Shown: positions 21,771 through 34,540, counted from the first letter of the stretch. The stretch: DNA of 64,000 bases from Hyperoodon ampullatus (GCA_949752795.1 CATKHW010000061.1:1240001-1304000), one strand, 5' to 3'. Numbers and translations: made by a program. The notes: generated from the letters alone by a model not told the origin.

Positions 21771-24700
21771 GATCATGGAGCATTCTGATGACAAGCTTGT
21801 GGAGTATTGTGATGACAATGACCTGGATCGTTGTGATGAAAAGGGCATGGAGCATTCTGATGAAAAAGGCATGGAGCCTTTTCATGACTGTGTTCAAGGA
21901 GTATTCTGACGACAAGTGTCAGGGAGCATTGTGATGACAAGTGTATTGAGAATTGTGATGACAAAGGTCATGGAGCATTGTGACGACAAGTGCATGGAGT
22001 ATTGTCATGACAGTCATCATGGAGTGTTGTGATGACAAGTGTTATGGAACATTGTGATCACAAGGGGTTGGAGCATTGTGATGACAGAGGTCATGGACCA
22101 TTTTGATTTCAAGGAGCATGGAGCATTGTGATGACAAGGGCATGGAGCAATGTGATCCCAAGGTTCATGGAGGATTGTGATGAAAATGGTAATGGAGTAT
22201 TATGATGACAAGCTCATGGAGCATTGTGATGACAAGGTCATGTAGGATTTTGATGACACAGGCATGGAGAATTGTGATGATAAGGGGCATGGAGCACTGT
22301 GATGATAAGCGTCATGGAGCATTGTGATTACAGGGGTCATGGAGCATTGGGATGACAAGGGCATGGATCATTGTGATGACAAGTGTCATGGAGCATTGGG
22401 CTGAAAATGTTCATGGAGCATTGTGATGACAAGGGAATGGAGCATTGTGATGACAAGAGTCCCGGATCATTGTGTTGTCAGGGGTCATGGAGTGTTGTGA
22501 TGACAGTGGTCATGGAGGATTGTGATGATATGGGTCATGGAGCATTGTGATGAGAAGGTCATGAAGCATTGGGCTGAAAATGTTCATGGAGTATTGTGAT
22601 GACAGGGGTCATGGAGCATTGTAATGAGAAGGGAATTGAGCACTGTGATGACAAGGTCCTGGAGCATTGTGATGGGAAGTCCATGGAGCCTTGTGATGAC
22701 AATTCTCATGGAACATTCTGATGAAAAGGGGCATGGAGCATTGTGATTACAGGGGTCTTGGAGCATTGTGATGAGAAGGCCATGGAGCATTCTGATGACA
22801 TGCGTCATGGAGCTTTGTGCTGACAAGGGCATGGAGTATTGTGATGAAAATGGCATGGATCATTGTTATGAAAAAGGCATGGAGCCTTGTCATGACAGGG
22901 TTCAAGGAGCATACTGACGACAAGTGTCACGGAGCATTGTGATGACAAGTGTATTGAGCATTGTGATGACAAAGTTCATGGAGCATTGTGATGAGAAGAC
23001 CATGGATAATTGTGATGATGAGCGTCATGGGGTGTTGTGATGATAAGTTTTATGGAACACTGTGATCACAAGGTTTCGGAGCATTGTGATGACAGAGGTC
23101 ATGGAGCATTTTGATTTCATTGTGATGACAATAGCCTGAAGCATTATGGTGATGGGCATGGTGCATTGTGATGACAGGGTTCATGGAGCATTGAGATGAA
23201 AAGGGGCATGGAGCATTGTGATTACAGGGGTCTTGGAGCATTGTGATGACAAGGGCAAGGAGCATTGTGATGAGAAGGCCATGGAGCATTCTGATGACAT
23301 GCGTCATTGAGCTTTGTGATGACAAGGGCATGGAGCATTGTGATTACAGGGGTCTTGGAGCATTGTGATGACAAGGGTCATGGAGCCTTGTGATGACAAT
23401 GGTGTGGAACATTGTGATGGCAGTGGTCATGGAGCATTGTTATGACAGGGGTAATGGAGCATTGTGATGAGAAGGGCATGGAGCATTGGTCTGAAAAGTT
23501 TCATGGATTATTGTGATGAGAGTGGGCATGGAGCATTGTGATGACAAGGTCACGGAACACTGTGATCCATGGGTCATGGAGGATTGTAATGACAAGGGCA
23601 TGGAGCATTGTGATGAGAAGGGCATCGAACATTGTTTTGACAAGCGTCATGGAGCTTTGTGATGACAAGGGCATGGAACAATGTGATGAGAGGGTTCATG
23701 GAACACTGTGATTCCAAGGGTTATGGAGCTTTGTGATGACAAAAGTCATGGAGCATTTTGATGTCAAGGGCGTGGTGCATTGTGATGAGAAGGGCAGGGA
23801 GCATTTTGATGACAGGGTCATGCAGCAATTTGATGAAAAGTGTAATGGAACATTTTGATGACAGGGGTTATAGAACATTGTGATGTCAGGGGTCATGGAG
23901 CTTTGGGATGAAAAGGGTCATGGAGCATTTTGATGACAGGGGTTATGGAACATTGTGATGTCAGGGGTCATGGAACATTGTGATGATAAGGGGATGTAGC
24001 ATTGTGATGACAGGGGTCATGCAACATTGTGATTACAGGGGTGAGGGAGTATTGTGATGACTAGTGATGGAACATTGTGATATCTCTGTTGAGAGAGCAT
24101 TTTGATGAGAAGTGCATGGAGCATTGTGATTACAAGGTTTATGGAGCATTACGATGACAAAGTTGTGGACCGTTGTGATGAAAATCACGTGGCACATTGT
24201 GATGACAAGGGTCATGGAGCATTGTTCTGACAAAGGCATGGAGCATTGTGATGACAAGGGTCACGGAGTATTGTGATGAAAAGTTCATGGAGTATTGTGG
24301 TTACAAAGGTCACAGAGCCTTGTGATGATGTGGGCATGGAACACTGTGATGACAAATGTTATGAAGCATTGTGATGACTGGAGTCACAGAGCATTGTGAT
24401 GAAAGGGGTCATGGAGCACTCTGATGACAAGGGCATGGAGCATTGTGATGACAGGGGCATGGAGCATTGGTCTGACAAGTTTAATAGATTATTGTGATGA
24501 CAGTGGGCATGGGGCATTGTGATGACAAGGGCATGGGGCATTGTGATGAGAAGGTCATGGAGTATTGTGAAGACAAGTGTCAGGGAGCATTGTGATGACA
24601 TATGTCATGGTCCATTGCGATGACAATGGCATGGAGCATTGTGATGCCAAATGTAATGGAGGATTGTGATGACAAATATAATGGAGCATTGTGATGACTA

Positions 24701-27700
24701 GGGCTTGGAGCATTATGATGACAAGTGCCATTGAAAATTTTCATGACAAGGTCGTGAAGCATTGTGATGACAAGGTGCTGGAGCATTGTGATGAGAAAAC
24801 CATGGAGCCTTGTGAGACAAGTCTCATGGAGCATACTGATGAAAAGGGGCATGGAGCATTGTGATTAGAGTGTCTTGGAAAATTGTGATGACAAGGGCAT
24901 GGAGCATTGGGATGAGAAGGCCAAGGAGCAGTCTGATGACATGTGTCATTGAGCTTTGTGATGACAAGGGCATGGAGCATTGTAATTACAGGTGTCTTGG
25001 AGCATTGTGATGAAAAAGGCATGGATCATTGTGATGAAAAAGGCATGGAGCCTTGTCATGACAGAGTTCAAGGAGCATACAGAGAACAAGTGTCTGGGAG
25101 CATTTTGATGACAAGTGTATTGAGCACTGTGATGACAAAGGTCATGGAGCATTGTGATGAGAAGACCATAGATAATTGTGATGACGAGCATCATGGGGCA
25201 TTGTGATGACAGGTGTTATGGAATATTGTGATCACAAGGGTTTGGAGCAGTGTTATGACAGAGGTCATGGAGAATTTTGATTTCATTGTGATGACAATAG
25301 CCTGAAGCATTATGATGATGGTCATGGTGCATTGTGATGACAGGGTTCATGGATCAATGAGATAAAAAGGGACATGGAGCATTGTGATTACAGGGGTCTT
25401 GGAGCATTGTGATGAGAAGGGTCATGGAGCCTTGTGATGACAAGGCCATGGAACATCTTGATGGCAGGGGTCATGGAGCATTGTTATCACAGGGGTAATG
25501 GAGCATTGTGATGTCAAGGGCATGGAGCATTGTGATGACATGCATCATGGAGCTTTGTGATGACAAGGGCATGTAGCACTGTGATTACAGGGGTCTTGGA
25601 GCATTGTGATGACAAGGGTCATGGAGCCATGTGATGACAAGGCCGTGGAACGTTGTGATGGCAGGGGTCATGGAGCATTGTTATGACAGGGGTAATGGAG
25701 CATTGTGATGACAAGGGCATGGAACATTTGTCTGAAAAGTTTCATGGATTATTGTGATGAGAGTGGGCATGGAGCATTGTGATGAAAAGGGCATGGAACA
25801 CAGTGATACATGGGTCATGGAGGATTGTAATGACAAGGGCATGGAGCATTGTGCTGCAAAGGCATAGAGCATTGTGATGACAAGGGTCAAAGAGCATTGT
25901 GATGAAAAGTTCATGAAGCATTGTGGTTAAAAAGGTCACAGAGACTGTTGATGACAAGGGCATGGACCATTGTGATGACAAAGGTCATGAAGCCTTGTGA
26001 TGACTGGAGTCACGGAGCATTGTGATGACAGGGGTCATGGAGCATTGTGATAACAAGGGCATGGGGCATTGTGATGACAAGGGCATGGAGCATTGGTCTA
26101 ATAAGTTTCATGGCTTATTGCGATGACAGTTGGAATGGCGCATTGTGATGACAAGGGCATGGAGCATTGTGATGACCAGGTCATTCATTATTGTGAAGAC
26201 AGGTGTCAGGGAGCATTGTGATGACATATGTAATGGCCCATTGTGATGACAATGCCATGGAGCATTGTGATGCCAAGTGTCATGGAGGATTCTGATGACA
26301 AAGGTAATGGAGCATTGTGATGACAATGGCTTGGAGCATTGTGATGACAAGGGTCAGGGAGCATTGTGCTGACAAGTGCATGGAAAATTGTGATGACAAG
26401 GGACATGGAGCATTCTGATGACAAGGTTGTGGAGTATTTTGATGACAATGGCATGGAGCATTGTGATGAAAACGGCATGGTGCATTTTGATGAAAAAGGC
26501 ATGGAGCCTTTTTGTGACAGGGTTCAAGGAGCATTCTGATGACAAGTGTCAGGGAGCATTGTGATGACAAGTGTATCGAGAATTGTGATGACAAAGGTCA
26601 TGGAGCATTGTGATGAAAAGGGCATGGAGTATTGTGATGACAGGCATCATGGAGCATTGTGATGACAAGTGTTATGGAACATTGTGATCACAAGGGTTTG
26701 GAGCATTGTGATGACAGAGGTCATGGATCATTTTGATTTCAAGGAGCATGGAGCATTGTGATGACAAGGGCATGGAGCAATGTGATCCCAAGGTTCATGG
26801 AGGATTGTGATGGCAATGGTAATGGAGTATTGTGATGACAAGTGCATAGAACATTGTAATGACAAGTCATGTAGCATTTTGCTGACAAAGGCATGGAGCA
26901 TTGTGATGACAGGTGTCATGGAGCACTGTGATGACAAGCGTCACGGAGCATTGTGATTACAGGGGTCATGGAGCATTGGGATGACAAGGGCATGCATCAT
27001 TGTGATGACAAGTGTCATGGAGCATTGGGCTGAAAATGTTCATGGAGTATTGTGATGACAGGGGTCATGGAGCATTGTGATGACTAGGGAATGGAACATT
27101 GTGATGACAAGAGTCCCGGATCATTGTGTTGTCAGGTGATATTGAGCGTTGTGATGACTGTGGTCATGGAGCATTGTGATGATATTGGTCATGGAGCATT
27201 GTGATGAGAAGGTCATGGAGCATTGGGCTGAAAATGTCCATGGAGTATTGTGATGACAGGGGTCATGGAGCATTGTGATGATAAGGGAATGGAGCATTTT
27301 GATGACAATATCCTGGAGCATTGTGATGAGAAGACCATGGAGCCTTGTGATGACAAGTCTCATGGAGCATTCTGATGAAAAGGGGCATGGACCATTGTGA
27401 TTACAGGGGTCTTGGAGCATTGTGATGACAAGGGCATGGAGCATTGTGATGAGAAGGCCATTGAGCATTCTGATGACATGCATCATGGAGCTTTGTGATG
27501 ACAAGGGCATGGAGCATTGTGATTAAAGGGGTCTTGGCGCATTGTGATGAAAATGGCATGGATAATTGTGATGAAAAAGGCATGGAGCCTTGTCATGAAA
27601 GGGTTCAGGGAGCATACTGATGGCAAGAGTCAGGGAGAATTGTGATGACATGTGTATTGCGCATTGTGATGACAAATGTCATGGGGCATTGTGATGAGAA

Positions 27701-28868
27701 GTCCATGGATAATTGTGATGAGTAGCGTCATGGGGTATTGTGATGACAAGTGTTATGGAACATTGTGATCACAAGGGTTTGGAGCATTGTGATGACAGAG
27801 GTCATGGAGCATTTTGATTTCATTGTGATGACAAGAGCATGAAGCATTATGATGATGGGCATGGTGCATTGTGATGACAGGGTTCATGGAGCATTGTGAT
27901 GAAAGGTGGCATGGAGCTTTGGTCTGACAAGTTTCATGGATTATTTTGATGACAGTGGGCATGGCACATTGTGATGACAAGGGCATGGAGCATTGTGATG
28001 ACAAGGTCATGGAGTATTGTGAAGACAGGTGTCAGGGAGCATTGTGATGACATATGTCATGTTCCATTGTGATGACAATAGCACGGAGCATTGTGATGCC
28101 AAGTGTCATGGAGGATTGTTGTGACAAAGGTAAAGGAGCATTGTGATGATAAGCGCATGGAGCATTGAGATGACAAGGGCCATTGATAATTTTAATGTCC
28201 ATGTCCTGAAACATTATGATGACAAGCGCATGGAGCTTCCTATGACAGGGGTCATGGAGCATTGCGATGACAAGTGCATGGAGTATTGTTATGACAAGAG
28301 CATATAACATTGTGATGAGAAGTGCCATGGAGCATTGTGATGACAAGGACGTGGAGAATTGTGAGGACAAGGGACATTGAGCTTTGAGATGACCAGGGCA
28401 TGGAGCATTGTGATGGCAAAACCGTGGAGCACTGTGATGAGAAGACCATGGGTAATTGTGATGACGAGCATCATGGAGCACTGTAATGACAAGGGGCATG
28501 AAGCATTGTGATGATAGGTGTCAGGGAGCATTGTGATGACAAGGGCATGGAGCATTGTGATGACAAGGGTACGGAACATTGTGATGAAAAGTGCCATTGA
28601 GAATTTAGATGATAAAGTCGTGAAGCATTGTGATGACAAACACTTGGAGCTTGCTATGACAGGGGTCATGGAACATTGCAATGACAAGTGCATGGAGAAT
28701 TGTGATGAAACGAGCATGTAACTTTGTGAAGAGAAGTGTCATGTAGCATTGTGATGACAAGTACGTGGAGAATTGTTATGACAAGGGACATGGAGCATTG
28801 TGATAACCAGGGAATGGAGCATTGTGATGACAGGGGTCATGGAGCATTATTATGACAAGGGCCATGGT

Positions 28869-30450
28869 GCATTCTAATATAAGATATCACTTATGAAGGG
28901 ACTGTAAACCTGGCTACATATGAACTGAATTAGGAAAGAGAACAGAGTCTCAGATTTAGAAAACACTCTTATGCTTGCTTAAGGGGGAAGGAGAGGTGGG
29001 GAGACACACAAAACCAGAGTTTGATATTAACACAGGTACCGTTCCATAATCCAAATACAGAAGAGACAAGCCCGACTCCTTCCTCAGTGAATGGGACTCA
29101 ACACCCCTATTCCCCACAGAGAAATATATCTGACTAGTAAGGATCTTAAAACCTATGTATTGATATGTCTCCATAAGGGAACCAAGTGTGTCTAGAATGA
29201 CATAAACACGGCAGTGAGAATCAGCTCAAACCCACTATAAAAAGGAATTTCAAAACAAAACAAAGAAACAGTGAAATTCTTACACAACACCTTCAGGGGT
29301 TCTGATGAAACTTGGAATGACCCTATCTACAACAACAGCTGGATGTGGCATAAGGCTGTTCACCTGGGACTGAGAGGATTGGTGAGATTGGGTGAGAAAA
29401 TGCAGATGCTTTAAAGCAATAATGCCTGCCACTGATTCCATGGTTCCCAACTCTCCAGGTAGAAGGGAATATCACTACAGTTATAACATGTATGGGAAAC
29501 CTAGAGAATGGACACCCTCTGATGGTGAAAGGTTTCTAAAACTCTACTAATTTTTTTCTCTCCATGTGCTGCAGCTTGACATTCCAACTGCTTTAATATC
29601 AATCTCCCAACTTGGAGAGTCAGCCCCTATAACATCCTGGTTCGCACAGTTGGCACATTGTGCAGAGGATATAAGGGAAGAGGGAGAACCAATGAGAGAG
29701 TAGCTGTAGGCATTTGGACGGCCACATGTCACTCTAATTTCCCGTCATGAAGAAGAATTAACCAAACTCTCAGCCTGCCCCACCCCCATAACTAGTATAG
29801 GTCCTGAAGCAAAATTGTGGGTTTAAGGTCAGCTCACAAAAACACAAGTTGAAAAATGGAGCTCAGGGGCACAGCAATTCACTAACTTGCAGAGTTATAC
29901 AGGACTACTCTCTTCGAAAAATCTGTTGAGGAAAAGCCATGAGGAGGACTTGAAAATGAGGGAGATTTGCACGAAACAGATTTCCAGAAGTACATTGGAA
30001 TCGCCTTTAAACACAGGAAAAGCATCACAACTTCGACAATTAGGGAATTGTCCATAAAGGGCGCATGTGTTTTCTCCTGAATATATTCAGGAGAAAACGC
30101 ATACACCCATTTTAGCCAACCAAGCAACCGCACAATGCAAATCTGCACTACAAAGAAGTATCACTTCCCACCGGTCAAAAGGGATATCTGTAAAATGTGT
30201 AAAAACCAGAAAGGCAAGAGGGGCTCTAGAGAACAGGGAGCCTTGTTATGCTGATGGGTGGGATGCAGATTGCCAACAGCCACTCTGGAGGAGTGCATTG
30301 TGTTCCCTAAAAGAATTAAACAACAGAGCTTCACAACCAAAGGCACTTCCAGTCATGGGAATATACCTTGGGGAAATTGAAAATCAATAAGACACAGCCA
30401 ACCCAAAATATAGGGCAGCACTGCTTACAAGAACCTCGACTTCGGGACAC
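28869..30450 (+). repeat. Satellite monomer between minisatellite and NUMT
   Basis: The satellite resumes inside the L1-derived half (ATAAGATATCACTTATGAAG near 28878) and runs through the A-rich tract, the non-L1 part, a palindrome centred at 30083/30084 and the start of the next L1-derived half. It ends at GGACACCTT near 30450, where mitochondrial sequence begins. This monomer and the one centred at 38481 share variants (for example the CGACAATTA..GGAATTGTCC stretch before the palindrome) not seen in the homogenised array, so they are sister edge monomers. Confidence 0.9.
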
Positions 30451-30675
30451 CTTTGCTAAGTTGCTACTAGTTAAGTCATTATGCAAAAGGTACAAGGGGT
30501 AATCTTTGCTTTTTTATACTTTTAATGTATTCTTTCATCTTTCCCTTACGGTACTTTCTCTATAGCGCCAATAGTAGTTTGAATTTCTATCCCCTATACT
30601 TTAAATGTATGGTGAATGTTTTATTTGATTAAAATTTGATAATATCAAGGTGGGTTAGGTTGGGCTAGAATTGGT
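30451..30675 (-). rRNA. MT-RNR2: 16S rRNA, 5' fragment (NUMT copy)
   Basis: Read on the minus strand, the segment after tRNA-Val matches the first 225 bases or so of mammalian mitochondrial 16S, with recognisable blocks such as GAAAGTACCGTAAGGGAAAG and CCTTTTGCATAATGACTTAA. It is truncated by the NUMT's left junction. As a nuclear copy it is not expected to function. Confidence 0.9.
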
Positions 30676-30742
30676 TCAAGATGTACACGGATTGTGGAAT
30701 CTTCTAGGTGTAAACTAGATGCTTTGTTTAAGCTACATCTTG
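30676..30742 (-). tRNA. MT-TV: tRNA-Val(TAC), NUMT copy
   Basis: A 67-base mitochondrial-type cloverleaf between 16S and 12S. Acceptor ends CAAGATG and CATCTTG pair, and the anticodon TAC sits in AGTTTACACCT. It is in the expected mitochondrial position. Confidence 0.9.
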
Positions 30743-31711
30743 TTTTATCCAAGCACACTTTCCAGTATGCTTACCTTGTTACGACTTGTCTCCTCTTGCA
30801 GGGTTGCTTGGCGTGTGTTAGCTAGCTAGGGCTTAGCGGTAATGTTTGAGGAGGGTGACGGGCTGTGTGTGCGTGCTCCATGGCCTTATTCAATTAAGCA
30901 CTCTATTCTTAATTTACTGCTAAATCCTCCTTTAGTTTTTAGGTTTCATAAAAACTTTCGTAGAGATAGGATATTCTTAATGTAGAAAATGTAGCCCATT
31001 TCTTCCCACCCCATAAGTTACACCTTGACCTAACGTTTTTATGTAGGATAATTATGCTTACTTCCGTTCCTTTTTAGGGTTTGCTGAAGATGGCGGTATA
31101 TAGACTGAAGTAGCAAGGGTTGGTGAGGTTGATCGGGGTTTATCGATTATAGAACAGGCTCCTCTAGGTGGATATGAAGCACCGCCAAGTCCCTTGAGTT
31201 TTAGGCTATTGCTAGTAGTACTCTGGCGAATAGTCTTGTTTTTAGACTATTTATGTTTACGACTAAGCATAGTGGGGTATCTAATCCCAGTTTGGATCTT
31301 AGTTTTCGTGTAGTCAGATTGTATTAAAGTCACCTTCGTGGTTTAGTTTAATTTTAATTATGACTTTTTACAGCTTAATTAAGATTTAACTTTATTTTAT
31401 ACGATTCTTTAACACTCTTTACGCCGTATTTCTATTAATTTGGGTCAATCGTATGACCGCGGTGGCTGGCACGAAGTTTACCAACCCTAGTTAACATGAC
31501 TTAGTCAAACTTTCGTTTATGGCTTAATTTTTATCACTGCTGTGTCCCGTGGGGGTGTGGCTAAGCAAGGCGTTATGAGCTGCTGAAGTAGCGTGCTTGA
31601 TACCTGCTCCTTTTAATCTTTGTGATTTAGAGGGCATTCTCACTGGGATGTAGATGCTCGCATGTGTAAGTCTGTTAAGGACTAATAGAAAGGCTGGGAC
31701 CAAACCTTTAT
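30743..31711 (-). rRNA. MT-RNR1: 12S rRNA, full length (NUMT copy)
   Basis: The 969-base length is typical of mammalian 12S. On the minus strand it starts next to tRNA-Phe with AAAGGTTTGGTCCCAGCCTT and ends in the conserved region containing CAAGTCGTAACAAGGTAAGC. I see no large indel. It is a nuclear copy, so expression is not expected. Confidence 0.93.
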
Positions 31712-31784
31712 GTTGATGGGGCAGTACATGCCCATCTAGACATTTTCAGTGTCTTGCTTTAGTAAAAATTTAAGCTACATTAAC
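31712..31784 (-). tRNA. MT-TF: tRNA-Phe(GAA), NUMT copy
   Basis: A 73-base mitochondrial tRNA at the control-region side of 12S. The 5' end is GTTAATGTAGCTTAAAT and the anticodon GAA lies in the CACTGAAAATG loop. Confidence 0.92.
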
Positions 31785-32661
31785 TCGTGGAGTACGGGAG
31801 ATATTCGTATAATTTCATTATGGGGCTTGTGTCGGATTTAGTATTGATTTATTAAAAATTTAACCTTTAAATCTAGGGGGCAAGATGTCAAGGGGTATGG
31901 TGAATATCTAAGCAGAAGGTTAGTTTTGTGGGGGGTAAGGGGGGTTTGGACCCCTATGGGATACAGTTTTTTGACTCCGGGGGGAATAGTGGAGTACTAT
32001 GTCCTGTGACCATTAATTTAACTGCACATGTTGGTTGTGCTAGTCCAATCAAAAATACACACAGGTCCAGCTACAATTTCCTTGACTGTGACAGGGCCTT
32101 CTTTGAAGGCCATGTTGAGTCGGTGCAGGCCCCCCAAAAAAAGAAGAACCAAATGCATGAAATCTCAGTTATGTGTGAGCATGGGCTGATTAGTAATTAA
32201 CCCATCGAGATGTCTTATTTAAGAGGAACGAGTGGGCGATTTTAAGTTAAAATGGCCCTGAAGTAAGAACCAGATGTCTTATAAAAGGCAATATTAGCTA
32301 CCCCCACGATGGATGGGCCCGGTGCGAGAAGAGGGATCCCTGCCAAGCGGGTTGCTGGTTTCACGCGGCATGGTAATTAAGCTCGTGATCTAATGGAACG
32401 GGCACATGTACGATTAATGCAAATTATGTACTTATGTAAAATAAAAAAAGTTAATTACGAGCTTTAACTCTCCGTAGTGAAAATAAATGAATGCACAGTT
32501 ATACATAGTATATACATACATACAGTCCTAGAGTAACATTATTATACTAGCGTGTGGGGGTTGTGTTTGTGTGATTAATACAGTAAATGTACTGTGAGAT
32601 AAAATTTTTCAATACTGACATAGCACTGTGGGGTTGTGGTTATTCTACAATAAAGCTTTTT
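31785..32661 (-). promoter_or_regulatory. Mitochondrial control region (D-loop), NUMT copy
   Basis: An 877-bp non-coding segment between tRNA-Phe and tRNA-Pro. On the minus strand it contains the conserved central block near 32330-32390 (AACCCGCTTGGCAGGGATCC) and the GCCCATGCTCACACATAACT stretch near 32170-32190. C-runs near 31925-31990 (G-runs on the plus strand) match conserved sequence block positions. In mitochondria it carries the heavy-strand origin and promoters; in the nucleus it should be inert. Confidence 0.9.
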
Positions 32662-32729
32662 CAGGGAATAGTTTATGTAGAATTTCAGCTTTGGGTGTTG
32701 ATGGTGAAGTGTTAATACTTCTTCCCTGA
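32662..32729 (+). tRNA. MT-TP: tRNA-Pro(TGG), NUMT copy
   Basis: A 68-base cloverleaf in plus sense: CAGGGAA pairs with TTCCCTG, and the anticodon TGG lies in CTTTGGGTG. It is on the strand opposite cytb, as in mitochondrial DNA. Confidence 0.92.
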
Positions 32730-32799
32730 GTCTTAGGGAAGTGTAGTTTCTTCCGTTTCCGGTTTACAAAGCCGGGGTATTTTGTTATACTACAAAGAC
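32730..32799 (-). tRNA. MT-TT: tRNA-Thr(TGT), NUMT copy
   Basis: A 70-base tRNA abutting tRNA-Pro and the cytb stop. Acceptor arms GTCTTTG and CTAAGAC pair with one mismatch, and the anticodon TGT lies in the GCTTTGTAAAC loop. Confidence 0.92.
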
Positions 32800-33939
32800 T
32801 CTTCATTTTAATAGTTTATTCTCGATTAAGCTAGCTATTGGTATAAGTACTAGGATTAGGAGAAAGTATAGTATGGATGCTAATTGGCCTATGATTATGT
32901 AGGGGTGTTCTACGGGTTGACCTCCGATTCATGTTAGGGTTAGGAAGTCTGCGATCAATAATCAGAAAAGGAGTTGGCTGAAAGGTCGGAATATTATGCT
33001 TCGTTGTTTGGATGTGTGGAGTAGAGGGATAAACAGCAGGATGAGGATTGAGAGTAGTAAGGCTAGGACACCTCCTAGTTTGTTAGGGATTGAACGTAGG
33101 ATTGCGTATGCAAATAAGAAGTACCATTCTGGTTTGATGTGTGCTGGAGTGCTGAGTGGGTTTGCTGGGGTATAGTTATCAGGGTCTCCTAGTAGGTCGG
33201 GTGCGAACAGGGTTAATGTGAGTAGGACTAGGATTAGTAATAGGGCCCCTAGAGTGTCTTTGATTGTGTAGTATGGGTGGAACGGGATTTTGTCTATGTC
33301 AGATGGAATTCCTGTGGGGTTGTTGGATCCTGTTTCATGGAGGAATAGTAGGTGGACGATTGCTAGGGCTAGAATAATGAATGGGAGGATAAAGTGGAGG
33401 GCGAAAAAGCGGGTTAATGTGGCTTTGTCTACGGAGAAACCACCTCAGATTCATTCAACTAGGGTAGTGCCGATATAGGGAATGGCGGATAGGAGATTGG
33501 TGATGACGGTTGCGCCTCAGAATGATATTTGTCCTCAGGGTAGGACGTAGCCTATAAATGCGGTAGCTATGACTGTGAAGAGTAAGATTACTCCAATGTT
33601 TCATGTTTCTAGGAAGATGTAGGAGCCGTAGTATAGGCCGCGTCCGATATGTGCATAGAGACAGATGAAAAATATAGAAGCTCCGTTTGCGTGTAGATAT
33701 CGAATAACTCAGCCGTAATTGACGTCCCGGCAGATGTGTGCAATGGATGAGAAGGCTGTTGTTGTGTCTGGTGTATAATGTATTGCTAGAAATAGGCCTG
33801 TGAGAATTTGTGTGATTAGGCAGAGGCCGAGTAGGGAACCGAAGTTTCATCATGAGGAGATATTTGAGGGGGTGGGGAGGTCAATGAATGTGTTGTTGAT
33901 AATTTTTATTAGTGGGTGTGTTTTTCGGATGTTGATCAT
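32800..33939 (-). pseudogene. MT-CYB: Cytochrome b, full-length NUMT copy
   Basis: This is the mitochondrial complex III subunit carrying the Qo and Qi quinone sites and both b hemes. It is exactly 1,140 bp, from ATG at 33937-33939 to an AGA stop at 32800-32802. I walked the whole frame and found it open in the vertebrate mitochondrial code, with tryptophans read from TGA. The expected sequence words are present, including the near-N-terminal WWNFGS and the 'PEWY' motif of the Qo site. In the standard code the many TGA codons truncate it, so it is dead in the nucleus. The absence of frameshifts indicates little decay since insertion. A long minus-strand frame at 33455-33853 is an out-of-frame shadow. 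Confidence 0.95.
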
Positions 33940-33943
33940 TAGT

Positions 33944-34012
33944 GTTCTTGTAGTTGAATAACAACGATGATTTTTCATGTCATTGGTCATGGTTAGAGTC
34001 CATGTGAGAATA
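33944..34012 (+). tRNA. MT-TE: tRNA-Glu(TTC), NUMT copy
   Basis: A 69-base cloverleaf in plus sense between cytb and ND6. GTTCTTG pairs with the GAGAAT-type 3' end, and the anticodon TTC lies in TTTTTCATG. Confidence 0.92.
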
Positions 34013-34540
34013 ATGATGACATATATTGTTTTTATTATAAGTATTATTTTTGTAATTAGTTTTGTGGGGGTAGCTTCAAAGCCTTCACCTATTTATGGGG
34101 GTTTAGGGTTGATTGTTGGTGGTGGTGTTGGATGTGGTATTATTTTAAGTTTTGGTGGGTCTTTTTTAGGTTTGATGGTATTTTTAATTTATTTGGGAGG
34201 AATGTTGGTTGTGTTTGGTTATACAACTGCTATGGCTACTGAGCAATATCCTGAAGTTTGGGTTTCTAATGAAGTTGTGTTAGGAGCGTTTCTTTTAGGG
34301 TTGGTAGTGGAGTTTTCAGTGGTGTTATATGTTTTAGGGAGTGAGGAATTGGTATTTGTGTTTGAGTTTAATGGGCTAGGGGATTGAGTTATTTATGATA
34401 CGGGAGATTCTGGATTTTTTAGTGAAGAGGCTATGGGTATTGCTGCTCTATATAGTTATGGGACTTGGCTAGTGATTGTAACGGGTTGATCTTTGTTTAT
34501 TGGTGTTGTTGTTATTATGGAGATTACTCGGGGTAATTAA
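34013..34540 (+). pseudogene. MT-ND6: NADH dehydrogenase subunit 6, full-length NUMT copy
   Basis: This is a membrane subunit of respiratory complex I, the one protein coded on the opposite strand to the rest. It is exactly 528 bp, ATG at 34013 to TAA at 34538-34540, starting right after tRNA-Glu. The plus-strand frame is uninterrupted in the mitochondrial code, with TGA read as tryptophan at 34385 and again near the end. It has the G/T-rich composition usual for ND6 and a chain of hydrophobic helices. In the nuclear code it would stop at 34385. Its 3' end overlaps ND5 by 17 bp, as in mitochondrial genomes. Confidence 0.95.

Larger units (their letters stand above)
13721..28868 (+). repeat. 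15-kb minisatellite, 24-25-bp unit
   Basis: About 600 tandem copies share the core GGAGCATTGTGATGACAAGG preceded by CAT or GTCAT, so units are 24 or 25 bp. Common variants change single bases (AGGGG for AAGGG, GAGAAG, TTATGA, AGCCTTG). The plus strand is rich in G, A and T and poor in C. Because 25 is not a multiple of three, all minus-strand frames cycle through the same words (HHNAP, SSQCSM, ITMLHD), producing long frames such as 18090-18752 that are artefacts of the repeat. Both flanks are satellite monomer: the left flank breaks just after the CCAGAAAGG block and the right flank resumes at ATAAGATATCACTTATGAAG. About 320-360 bp of monomer is absent between them. Confidence 0.97.

Noticed and set aside
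13721..28868. CRISPR-like array (short repeats at regular spacing)
   Set aside because: The 24-25-bp units are contiguous with no unique spacers, and the context is mammalian.
33455..33853. 132-codon minus-strand frame within cytb
   Set aside because: It is out of phase with the cytb frame (33939 down to 32800) and is an Arg- and Ser-rich shadow.
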